From Methanoculleus marisnigri JR1 (GTDB lineage: Archaea; Halobacteriota; Methanomicrobia; Methanomicrobiales; Methanoculleaceae), in assembly GCF_000015825.1 (NCBI RefSeq), contig NC_009051.1, positions 1,854,695 to 1,918,694 on the forward strand: a DNA stretch of 64,000 nt, read 5' to 3'. Both the position numbers and the translations under genes were made by a program. The notes beneath the pieces were generated by a model. That model was not told the origin of the DNA. It did not search any database and saw only the letters and a program-made list of their open reading frames with translations. Every line of letters starts with the position of its first letter. Positions within the stretch are counted from its first letter, which is position 1. Below, piece by piece: positions 26,503-33,117 of this stretch.

Positions 26503-27321
26503 ATGAAAGCACACCTGCTTCTCATTCTTGCACTGCTTGTCGCGGCATCCGCCGCTTTTGCATGCGGATGTACCGGAACCACCGCCGATACGCCGGCGGT
26601 GTCCGACACGACAAAGCCCGAGCTGCTCGTCTACTGCGGCGCGGGCATGCGCGAACCGATGGACGAGATCGCGATGACCTTCACGAACGAGACCGGCATC
26701 CCGATCAACTTCGTCTTCGGCGGATCGAACACCCTGCTCACCCAGATGGAACTGACGGAGATGGGCGACGTCTACATGCCGGGCGCGACCGCCTACTTCG
26801 ACGCGGCCCGCGAGAAGGGGCTGGTCGAGGAGGAGCACCTGACCGTTTACCACGTCCCAATCATCGCCGTCCCGAAGGGCAACCCTGCCGGTATCACCTG
26901 CCTTGAGGACATGGCAAAGCCCGGCGTCCGGGTGGCGCTCGGCGAGAATCCCGGCACCGCCATCGGCCAGCTGACCGACAAACTCCTCGAAAAGAACGAC
27001 CTCCTTGCCGACGTGGAGAAGAACCTCGTGACCCGCAGCGGCACGGTGAACGAACTGCTGGTCTACCTCTCCATGGGGCAGGCCGATGTCGGTATCATCT
27101 GGGAGGATCTCTACGTACCGGAGAAGATGGACATCATCTACATCCCGAACACGAATAACCTGGTGAAGGTCGTCCCCATCGGCGTGCTGACCTCTTCCGA
27201 GCACAAGCCTGAGGCGGAGCAGTTCATCGCGTTCGTCATCTCCGACGAAGGAAAGGAGATCTTCACCCGGCACGGTTTCGTCACCTACCCGAGCGAGACC
27301 TACGCGGATGTCAAACCCTGA
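26503..27321 (+). CDS. modA: molybdate ABC transporter substrate-binding lipoprotein, ModA-like
   Basis: The 272-residue protein has a lipobox (Cys21 or Cys23) and a periplasmic-binding fold of the ModA family. It opens Leu-Leu-Val-Tyr-Cys-Gly-Ala-Gly-Met-Arg-Glu-Pro and continues Phe-Val-Phe-Gly-Gly-Ser-Asn-Thr-Leu-Leu, the anion-binding loops. Asp-Val-Tyr-Met-Pro-Gly-Ala and Gly-Gln-Ala-Asp-Val-Gly-Ile-Ile-Trp are typical. The Cys in the first binding loop is unusual; a Ser or Ala is more common there. The next gene is a TrmO homologue, followed by modB and modC. Substrate by family: molybdate, possibly tungstate. Confidence 0.88.
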   Translation: MKAHLLLILALLVAASAAFACGCTGTTADTPAVSDTTKPELLVYCGAGMREPMDEIAMTFTNETGIPINFVFGGSNTLLTQMELTEMGDVYMPGATAYFDAAREKGLVEEEHLTVYHVPIIAVPKGNPAGITCLEDMAKPGVRVALGENPGTAIGQLTDKLLEKNDLLADVEKNLVTRSGTVNELLVYLSMGQADVGIIWEDLYVPEKMDIIYIPNTNNLVKVVPIGVLTSSEHKPEAEQFIAFVISDEGKEIFTRHGFVTYPSETYADVKP

Positions 27322-27343
27322 TGTACAAGGAAGGAGAAGTCGC

Positions 27344-27847
27344 ATGGAAGTCACCTACCGAATCATCGGAACCATTCACTCACCGTTCACCGACCAGGAC
27401 ACAACGCCCATCCAGAGCATCTTCTCCGAAGAGGAGGGGACGATCGAGGTCTTTCCCGAGTACGCCGACGGGCTGGAGGGGGTCGAGGGGTTCTCCCACA
27501 TCATCCTCCTCTACCACTTCCACCAGGCGAACGGCTTTAGCCTGCGCCAGCGCCCGTTCGTCGACGGCAGCAAAGAGCGCGGGATCTTTGCCATACGCCA
27601 TTTCAGCCGCCCGAACCCGATCGGGATCTCCCTCGTCGAGGTCGTCTCCGTCGAAGGCAACACCGTCCGGGTCCGCGGGATCGACGTGCTGGACGGCACG
27701 CCGCTCCTCGACATCAAACCCTACGTCCGCCAGTTCGATCACCGCGACGACGTCAGGAGCGGCTGGGTCGACGCAAAGCACATCGAGGAGGTGAAACTCA
27801 AGAGTTTCTCGCCAAAGGATCTCCGGGAGCATGAGGAGTCTTCATGA
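27344..27847 (+). CDS. TrmO (TsaA)-family tRNA methyltransferase
   Basis: This 167-residue beta-barrel protein belongs to the TrmO/TsaA (formerly UPF0066, YaeB) family, whose characterised member methylates N6-threonylcarbamoyladenosine-37 in tRNA with SAM. Signatures are Ile-Gly-x-Ile-His-Ser-Pro-Phe near residue 7, Leu-Leu-Tyr-His-Phe-His near 55, and His-Phe-Ser-Arg-Pro-Asn-Pro-Ile-Gly-Ile-Ser near 87. AAGGAGA before the ATG fixes the start. It lies inside the mod operon and its last codon overlaps modB (ATGA). A link between this enzyme class and oxyanion transport is not established; the archaeal substrate may differ. Confidence 0.88.
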   Translation: MEVTYRIIGTIHSPFTDQDTTPIQSIFSEEEGTIEVFPEYADGLEGVEGFSHIILLYHFHQANGFSLRQRPFVDGSKERGIFAIRHFSRPNPIGISLVEVVSVEGNTVRVRGIDVLDGTPLLDIKPYVRQFDHRDDVRSGWVDAKHIEEVKLKSFSPKDLREHEESS

Positions 27848-28641
27848 GCCTGAAAAACTCCTCCTATTTTCGGATGGCGACCGTTGCGGTCGCCCTCTTC
27901 ATCGCGGCCTTCATCGTAATGATCCTCGTCGGGGTGGTCACCCACTCCCCGCCGGCAGTTCTCATCGAGTGCTTCCTCTCCGAGGAGATCCAGTTCGCCA
28001 TCAGGCTCTCGATCGTCACCTCCGTCATCTCCACGCTCCTCTGCATCCTGGTCGCCATGCCGGTGGCCTATGCCCTCGCCCGCTACACGTTCCCGGGCAA
28101 ATCAGTGATGAACATGCTGATGGATATCCCGATGGCGCTCCCGCCGCTCGTGGCGGGCGTGGGGCTCCTCCTCTTCTTCGGGGTCTCCCCGGTAGGAAAG
28201 TCGCTTGCTGCCGCAGGGCTTGCGTTCGTCTTTACGCCGCTCGGGATCATCATGGCCCAGTTCTTCGTGAACCTGCCCTACATGCTCCGGGTGACCCGTT
28301 CGACGTTCCAGGGCGTCAACCCCCGCTACGAGCACGTGGCAAAGACACTCGGCTGCACCGACGCACAGGCCTTCTGGCGGGTCACGCTCCCGATGTCCTG
28401 GAACGGTCTCCTCGCCGGATCGGTGATCACCTGGTCGAAGGGGATCGGTGAGTTCGGCGCCGGGCTGATGCTTGCCGGCGCAACCCGGATGAAGACCGAG
28501 ACGCTCCCGCTTTCGCTCTTCCTGAACATGTCCACCGGAAAACTCGAGTATGCCATCGCTGCGGCGACGATCCTCATCATGATCTCGGTCGTCTCGCTCT
28601 ACGCCTTCGAGCGCTACGGCGGAGCCACGCACGTCTACTAG
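27844..28641 (+). CDS. modB: molybdate ABC transporter permease, ModB-like
   Basis: The 265-residue protein has about six membrane helices. Family marks are Asp-Ile-Pro-Met-Ala-Leu-Pro-Pro-Leu-Val-Ala-Gly near residue 98, the coupling loop Ala-Lys-Thr-Leu-Gly-Cys-Thr-Asp near 172, and Trp-Ser-Lys-Gly-Ile-Gly-Glu-Phe-Gly-Ala near 200. It overlaps the TrmO-like gene by four bases and is followed after eleven bases by modC. Confidence 0.92.
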   Translation: MSLKNSSYFRMATVAVALFIAAFIVMILVGVVTHSPPAVLIECFLSEEIQFAIRLSIVTSVISTLLCILVAMPVAYALARYTFPGKSVMNMLMDIPMALPPLVAGVGLLLFFGVSPVGKSLAAAGLAFVFTPLGIIMAQFFVNLPYMLRVTRSTFQGVNPRYEHVAKTLGCTDAQAFWRVTLPMSWNGLLAGSVITWSKGIGEFGAGLMLAGATRMKTETLPLSLFLNMSTGKLEYAIAAATILIMISVVSLYAFERYGGATHVY

Positions 28642-28652
28642 GAGGTTCACCC

Positions 28653-29708
28653 ATGCTTGTCATCGACTCCGTATCCAAGAGCCTCGGGGAGTTTTCGCTC
28701 TCGAACGTCTCGCTCTCGGTCGAAGACGGGGAGTACTTCATCGTCCTCGGCCCCACAGGGGCGGGAAAGACAATCCTTCTTGAGACGATTGCCGGGGTCT
28801 ACAGCCCCAATGCGGGCAGGATCCTCTTGAACGGCCGGGACATCACGGAAGTCCCCGCACGGGAGAGGAACATCGGCATGGTCTACCAGGACTACATGCT
28901 CTTCCCGCACCTGAACGTCGAAGCGAACATCGGTTTCGGGCTGAAGTCCCGCCGCGCCGACCCCGCGTTCATCCGCGGAAAAGTGGAAGAGAGCGCGGAT
29001 CTCTTAAACATCAGCCACCTCCTCCACCGCTACCCGGGAACGCTCTCGGGCGGCGAGCAGCAGCGCTCGGCGATTGCCCGGGCGCTGGTGATGGAGCCGG
29101 AAGCCCTGCTGCTCGACGAACCGCTCTCCGCGCTCGACGTGAAGACGCGCGAGAGCCTCCGGGCGGAACTCGCCCGGATCCACGAGGCCACCGGGACGAC
29201 GATCGTCCACATCACCCACAACTTCGAGGAGGTCTTCGACCTCGCCGACCGGGTGGCGATCATGCGCGGCGGCGACGTGATCCAGGTGGGGACACCGGAG
29301 GAGATCTTCCGGCGGCCGAACTCCGACTTCGTCGCGGGATTTGTCGGGGTGGAGAACCTTCTCCGCGGAACAGGCTCGGCCAACGGAACGGTCGCGGTGG
29401 GGGATCTCCGGATACGTGCGGAGAACGCCATACCCGGCCCCGTCTCCGTTGCAATCCGGCCGGAGGAGATCCAGATCTCAAAGGTGCCTCTGCCGGAGAA
29501 CGGAAGAAACGTCGTCTTCGGCCGCGTGGATTCGGTGCGGCCGAACGGAGGGCTGGTCCGGGTCTCCGTCGAGGCCGGAGTTCCGTTTAGGGTGACGCTG
29601 ACGCGGCAGGGGTTCGAGGAGACGGGCGTCGCACCCGGCGACGCGGTCTACCTCGCCTTCCGGCCTTCGGCGGCCCACGTCTACTCTTCGGGAGAAGAAG
29701 AGGCTTGA
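28653..29708 (+). CDS. modC: molybdate ABC transporter ATP-binding protein, ModC-like
   Basis: The 351-residue ATPase has Walker A Gly-Pro-Thr-Gly-Ala-Gly-Lys-Thr near residue 34, signature Leu-Ser-Gly-Gly-Glu-Gln-Gln-Arg-Ser near 132, and Walker B Leu-Leu-Leu-Asp-Glu-Pro-Leu near 152. A TOBE-like region follows residue 240 (Val-Ala-Ile-Arg-Pro-Glu-Glu-Ile). It couples ATP hydrolysis to ModB. Its end overlaps by 28 bases the end of the opposing winged-helix gene. Confidence 0.92.
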   Translation: MLVIDSVSKSLGEFSLSNVSLSVEDGEYFIVLGPTGAGKTILLETIAGVYSPNAGRILLNGRDITEVPARERNIGMVYQDYMLFPHLNVEANIGFGLKSRRADPAFIRGKVEESADLLNISHLLHRYPGTLSGGEQQRSAIARALVMEPEALLLDEPLSALDVKTRESLRAELARIHEATGTTIVHITHNFEEVFDLADRVAIMRGGDVIQVGTPEEIFRRPNSDFVAGFVGVENLLRGTGSANGTVAVGDLRIRAENAIPGPVSVAIRPEEIQISKVPLPENGRNVVFGRVDSVRPNGGLVRVSVEAGVPFRVTLTRQGFEETGVAPGDAVYLAFRPSAAHVYSSGEEEA

Positions 29709-30049
29709 GCGGCGCGGATCTCGAGTGCCCGGAGGACCCCGGCACCCAGGACTTCTTCCGCACGCTCGCCGTGCCGCTCCGCCATGACCGCGAGGAGACG
29801 CTCCGTCCCCGCGGCCGTGGTGGAGATGCCGACCCGCTCGGCCCGGCGGATCAGCCCGTCCCGCTCCATCTCCCCGAACCGGGGAAGGACGTAGTAGTGC
29901 GGGATCCCGAGGTGCTCGGCAAGTTTCCGCGTCGTTGGGAACCGCAGCGAGATGCCGTCCGGGGAAAAGCCGACGGTCAGGCACCGGTCCTCTTCGAGGA
30001 GGATCCGGACGGCCGCATCGATTATGTCGTCGTGTTCGTGTGTGGACAT
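29681..30049 (-). CDS. small winged-helix protein, candidate regulator
   Basis: The 122-residue soluble protein looks like a winged helix-turn-helix. Arg-Lys-Leu-Ala-Glu-His-Leu-Gly-Ile-Pro-His-Tyr-Tyr-Val-Leu near residue 41 resembles a recognition helix, and Met-Glu-Arg-Asp-Gly-Leu-Ile-Arg-Arg the start of a wing. The N-terminal region (His-Glu-His-Asp-Asp-Ile-Ile) is acidic. It sits between modC and the MoSto pair, so it is a candidate Mo/W-responsive regulator; no ligand domain such as the ModE di-MOP domain is present. The start is uncertain because no Shine-Dalgarno or clear TATA box precedes it. Confidence 0.6.
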   Translation of the reverse strand: MSTHEHDDIIDAAVRILLEEDRCLTVGFSPDGISLRFPTTRKLAEHLGIPHYYVLPRFGEMERDGLIRRAERVGISTTAAGTERLLAVMAERHGERAEEVLGAGVLRALEIRAAQASSSPEE

Positions 30050-30078
30050 CCGATCGTAGAAGTACTCGCGTCCGGCGC

Positions 30079-30086
30079 AAAAAAAA
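30079..30086 (-). terminator. T8 terminator after the 77-aa gene
   Basis: Read on the minus strand, eight T residues follow the stop of the 77-residue gene after about 13 bases, before the winged-helix gene begins, so the two minus-strand genes are probably separate transcripts. Confidence 0.6.
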
Positions 30087-30099
30087 GAGGTCGGTCTGG

Positions 30100-30333
30100 T
30101 TATGCCGCTTCCGCCTTCATCTCGCCGCGTTCTTCTTCGGGCATCTCCTCGAGGTAGATAACCTCCGCTCCGATGTCCTTTGCAATCTGTTCGAGCTCGA
30201 CCTTCCGAAAGTGGGTCCCTTCCACCTTCAGATGCTTCGATTCGCCCTGCTCTTCAACGACGGCGACGACGCGGAAGCGGGGCTGCTTCACGCCGGTGCC
30301 GACTTTCTGGCGTTCACGTGCGTAGATTCTCAT
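30100..30333 (-). CDS. 77-residue unknown protein divergent from the Mo/W storage gene
   Basis: The small soluble protein is highly charged. It has a basic start (Met-Arg-Ile-Tyr-Ala-Arg-Glu-Arg-Gln-Lys), two likely beta strands (Phe-Arg-Val-Val-Ala-Val-Val), a helix, and an acidic Glu-rich end. No cysteines or metal ligands stand out. An upstream ATG 23 codons earlier is rejected because it would cross the palindromic promoter region. The gene faces away from the MoSto gene across a 90-base gap with two palindromes, suggesting coregulation. No family recognised. Confidence 0.6.
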   Translation of the reverse strand: MRIYARERQKVGTGVKQPRFRVVAVVEEQGESKHLKVEGTHFRKVELEQIAKDIGAEVIYLEEMPEEERGEMKAEAA

Positions 30334-30346
30334 GTTTTTCCATCCC

Positions 30347-30374
30347 ATACCAGTTGGTATACCAGCAGGTATAC
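30347..30374. promoter_or_regulatory. two adjoining palindromes in the 77-aa/MoSto divergent promoter
   Basis: ATACCAGTTGGTAT (6-2-6) at 30347-30360 overlaps GTATACCAGCAGGTATAC (7-4-7) at 30357-30374; both are perfect inverted repeats. They contain a 12-base direct repeat ATACCAG-N2-GGT. The TATACC parts lie about 25 bases before the minus-strand start, so they may double as the TATA box. Confidence 0.6.
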
Positions 30375-30390
30375 ACCAAAGACACTTAAC
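30371..30390 (+). promoter_or_regulatory. candidate Mo/W regulon operator upstream of the storage protein gene
   Basis: ATACACCAAAGACACTTAAC matches TNAACCA-N7-TTAA with one mismatch and abuts the palindromes. It ends 33 bases before the MoSto start. Confidence 0.4.
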
Positions 30391-30423
30391 TTTTTCTATC
30401 ATACAAGAGGTAAGGCTGATATC

Positions 30424-31230
30424 ATGGCAGAACGATTTGAGATGGAATCAAAGTTCCGCGGCGAGAGTCTGGTTCGGCGCGGCCTGCTCCGCGAGACCCG
30501 GAGCGGCAAACAGGTCAGGATCATGCCCGACCTGAACGTGATCAAGATCGGCGGCCACGGGGTCATCGACTACGGGCGAGACGTGATCTATCCCCTGGTC
30601 GAGGAGATCGGGGAACTCTCCCGGAACAACAAGGTCCTGGTCGCCACCGGCGGCGGCGTCCGGGTGCGCCACATCCTCGACGTCGGGATCGATCTCGGCA
30701 TGCCGACGGGGGTGCTTGCGGAACTGGCGGGCAAGATCAGCGAGCAGAACGCGATCATGATGTCCATCCTCTTCTCGAAGTACAACGGCACCCGGATCCA
30801 CACCGACGATCTCTTAAACCTCCCCTCGCTCATATCCCTCGGGATGCTGCCGGTCGTGCAGGGCACCCCGCCCTACGGGCTGTATGAGCATCCGCCGAAA
30901 CTCGGGAGCATCCCGCCGCACCGGACGGATACCGGGGCGTTTTTGATGGCGGAAGTGGTCGGCGGAAAGAACTGCATCCTCGGCAAGAACGTGGACGGCC
31001 TCTACGCCGAAAACCCATTCGTGAATCCCGACGCCGAGTTTATAGCGGAGATCACGGCCGACGAACTCCTGGAGATGGAGATGGAGGATATGGTGCTCGA
31101 ACCGAAAGCCGTCGAGCTGCTCCGGGACGCCGTCCACGTGACCGAGATCAAGATCGTGAACGCTCATGTCCCGGGCAACATCACGAAAGCCGTCAACGGG
31201 GAGCGGGTCGGCACCCTGATCCGGGCATGA
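30424..31230 (+). CDS. molybdenum/tungsten storage protein (MoSto)-like subunit, amino acid kinase fold
   Basis: The 268-residue protein has the UMP-kinase-like fold and reads closely like the Azotobacter MoSto subunits over its whole length. Shared stretches include Val-Ile-Lys-Ile-Gly-Gly near residue 39, Val-Ile-Asp-x-Gly-Arg, Ala-Thr-Gly-Gly-Gly-Val-Arg-Val-Arg-His near 76, Ile-Pro-Pro-His-Arg-Thr-Asp-Thr-Gly-Ala-Phe-Leu near 161, and Val-Pro-Gly-Asn-Ile-Thr-Lys-Ala near 249. MoSto is an ATP-dependent hexameric cage that stores molybdate or tungstate as polyoxometalate clusters. Only one subunit gene is present here, against alpha and beta in Azotobacter. Placement among four Mo/W importers strongly supports storage. 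An ordinary UMP kinase is less likely given the family motif. Confidence 0.85.
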   Translation: MAERFEMESKFRGESLVRRGLLRETRSGKQVRIMPDLNVIKIGGHGVIDYGRDVIYPLVEEIGELSRNNKVLVATGGGVRVRHILDVGIDLGMPTGVLAELAGKISEQNAIMMSILFSKYNGTRIHTDDLLNLPSLISLGMLPVVQGTPPYGLYEHPPKLGSIPPHRTDTGAFLMAEVVGGKNCILGKNVDGLYAENPFVNPDAEFIAEITADELLEMEMEDMVLEPKAVELLRDAVHVTEIKIVNAHVPGNITKAVNGERVGTLIRA

Positions 31231-31239
31231 CGGCCCCGG

Positions 31240-31259
31240 GTCAACCACTTTTAGTTTAC
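31240..31259 (+). promoter_or_regulatory. candidate Mo/W regulon operator before the TiaS-like gene
   Basis: GTCAACCACTTTTAGTTTAC matches TNAACCA-N7-TTAA with one mismatch and lies in the 80-base gap between the MoSto gene and the TiaS-like gene. A GATAGATATAG element follows 30 bases on. Confidence 0.4.
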
Positions 31260-31310
31260 TCAAGAGAAGTCTTCTTTTGCCCGGGATACGGATAGATATA
31301 GAGCAATTCT

Positions 31311-32009
31311 ATGACCCTCTACCTTGGCATCGACGACACCGACACACGCGAGTCCCGGGGAACCGGACGGCTCGCCCGCGCGATTGCAGCAGAACTCACC
31401 CGGTCCTACACGGTAGCCGGAGTGACCCGGCACCAGCTCTTTGTCCATCCGGCTGTCCCCTACACCTCCCATAACAGTTCCGCGGTCATCCACATCCGGG
31501 ATACCGGGAACGGGACTGCAGCCGACGTCTTTGCGGCGGCAAAGGAACTGATGCTCGCCGATTTCATCGAGGGGAGCGACCCCGGGATCTGCGTTGCCGC
31601 CGACCGGAACATCAACGGCGACCTCTCCCACTTCGGTCTCTCCGCGAAGACGAGCGTCGTGACGCAGGATCAGGCGCGAGGGCTCGCCCGCGAGGCCGGA
31701 ATCCTCCTCGAAGGGCTCGGCGGCACCGAAGACGGCGTGATCGGTGCGCTTGCCGGGGTCGGGCTTGCGGCATCGGGCAACGACGGCCGGTTCATCCAGA
31801 AGGGAACGAACCGAGACCTCAGCGGCACCCAGACGGTCGCCGCGATCCTCGCTTCCGGCGTCGACCGGGTCATGACCCGGGACGGGGCGGCGGTCGGGGA
31901 AGGCACTATCAGCCTGCGAAAGTTCCCGAAGCCTGCCTGCGTCGGTGGGAAGGCGATCCTCTACGTCGAGCCGGACGGGGATGCCTACCGCGATATCGTG
32001 ATGGGATGA
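31311..32009 (+). CDS. short TiaS-like protein
   Basis: The 232-residue protein begins Leu-Gly-Ile-Asp-Asp-Thr-Asp-Thr-Arg-Glu-Ser-x-Gly-Thr-Gly, the nucleotide-binding opening of TiaS, the archaeal enzyme that attaches agmatine to cytidine-34 of tRNA-Ile2. TiaS is about 420 residues with OB and zinc-ribbon parts; here only the N-terminal half is present, with Thr-Glu-Asp-Gly-Val-Ile-Gly-Ala-Leu-Ala near residue 143. It therefore is probably a paralogue with another substrate. It lies between MoSto and tupA2 with candidate operators on both sides, which suggests a place in the same regulon. No Shine-Dalgarno sequence is seen. Confidence 0.75.
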   Translation: MTLYLGIDDTDTRESRGTGRLARAIAAELTRSYTVAGVTRHQLFVHPAVPYTSHNSSAVIHIRDTGNGTAADVFAAAKELMLADFIEGSDPGICVAADRNINGDLSHFGLSAKTSVVTQDQARGLAREAGILLEGLGGTEDGVIGALAGVGLAASGNDGRFIQKGTNRDLSGTQTVAAILASGVDRVMTRDGAAVGEGTISLRKFPKPACVGGKAILYVEPDGDAYRDIVMG

Positions 32010-32056
32010 AGGGCGAGTCAACAACATCTCTTTTAGTTATCGCCGGCGTCAAATCA

Positions 32057-32076
32057 GTAAACCATATCAAGTTATA
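32057..32076 (+). promoter_or_regulatory. candidate Mo/W regulon operator upstream of tupA copy 2
   Basis: GTAAACCATATCAAGTTATA matches TNAACCA-N7-TTAA with one mismatch, is followed at once by GTTAACT, and ends 18 bases before the TATA box. A looser copy (GTCAAC then AGTTAT) lies about 40 bases upstream. Confidence 0.5.
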
Positions 32077-32094
32077 GTTAACTCAAAACACACC

Positions 32095-32103
32095 TATTTA
32101 AAT
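32095..32103 (+). promoter_or_regulatory. TATA box of the second tupABC operon
   Basis: TATTTAAAT is centred about 36 bases before the tupA ATG and is the strongest A+T element in the gap. Confidence 0.6.
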
Positions 32104-32134
32104 GTGCATATTGCGATACCTCTGTCTGATAACT

Positions 32135-33061
32135 ATGCACAGACGAACTATTTTTGCCGTCGCGGCCATCATGGTCGCCCTCATGCTGATATGCGGCTGT
32201 ACCGGGACGACAACCGACCCAACGCCCGTAGAGAAGCAGCAACTCCGTATCGCCACGACCACGAGTCTCTACGACACCAAACTCCTCGATCACCTCACGC
32301 CGATCTTCGAGGAGGAGTACAACGCCGAGGTGCTGATCGTCTCCGCCGGGACCGGCAAGGCGATCGAGTACGGGCAGCGGGGCGACGTGGACGTCCTGAT
32401 GGTGCACGACCGTGCGCGTGAAGACGCCTTCCTCGCCGACGGCTACGGCATCAACCGGCGCGTCTTCGCCTACAACTACTTCGTCATCGTCGGGCCCGAG
32501 TCCGACCCGGCAGGCGTCAAGGGCATGACTCCTGAGCAAGCGTTCACCACCATCCGGGAGAAGGGAATGGCCGGCGACTCCGGTGTGGTCTTCGTCTCGC
32601 GCGGTGACAACTCCGGCACGCACTCCAAGGAGAAGGCCATCTGGAAGGGAGCCGGGTTCAACTACTCGACGGACGTGCAGGGCTCCGGCGACTGGTACCA
32701 GGAGGCCGGAACGGGCATGGGCGCGACCCTTGAGATGGCGAACGAGAAGGAGGCCTACACCCTCTCCGACATCGGCACCTACCTCGCCTACAAGGGTGAC
32801 CTCGACCTCGTGACGCTCGTCGACGAGGGGGATATCCTGCTCAACATCTACTGCGCCATGCAGATCAACCCTGAGAAATACCCCGACATCAACACCACCG
32901 TCGCGAAGGACTGGGTCAACTTCATGATCTCCGACGAGGTGCAGGGCGAGATCGCCTCCTTCGGTGTCGACCAGTACGGCCAGCCGCTCTTCTACCCCGC
33001 CCAGGACGACTGGGAGAAGATCGGCGTCCCCCAGGCTGAAGTGAAGGATCCGATCGCCTGA
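32135..33061 (+). CDS. tupA: tungstate ABC transporter substrate-binding lipoprotein, TupA type (copy 2)
   Basis: The 308-residue protein has a lipobox (Cys20 or Cys22), then Leu-Arg-Ile-Ala-Thr-Thr-Thr-Ser and Val-Phe-Val-Ser-Arg-Gly-Asp-Asn-Ser-Gly-Thr-His, the tungstate-binding signatures of TupA. It is shorter than copy 1 at the C-terminus, which lacks the Cys-containing tail. An ATG eleven codons upstream would spoil the signal peptide, so the start after the TATA box is preferred. It heads the second tup operon; the two operons look like an old duplication rather than a recent one, as their sequences differ at many positions. Confidence 0.93.
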   Translation: MHRRTIFAVAAIMVALMLICGCTGTTTDPTPVEKQQLRIATTTSLYDTKLLDHLTPIFEEEYNAEVLIVSAGTGKAIEYGQRGDVDVLMVHDRAREDAFLADGYGINRRVFAYNYFVIVGPESDPAGVKGMTPEQAFTTIREKGMAGDSGVVFVSRGDNSGTHSKEKAIWKGAGFNYSTDVQGSGDWYQEAGTGMGATLEMANEKEAYTLSDIGTYLAYKGDLDLVTLVDEGDILLNIYCAMQINPEKYPDINTTVAKDWVNFMISDEVQGEIASFGVDQYGQPLFYPAQDDWEKIGVPQAEVKDPIA

Positions 33062-33117
33062 TCGGACTCGAAATCCCACCCTTTTTGCCCCCGGCGGTGT
33101 ATAATCAGGTGTAGAGC

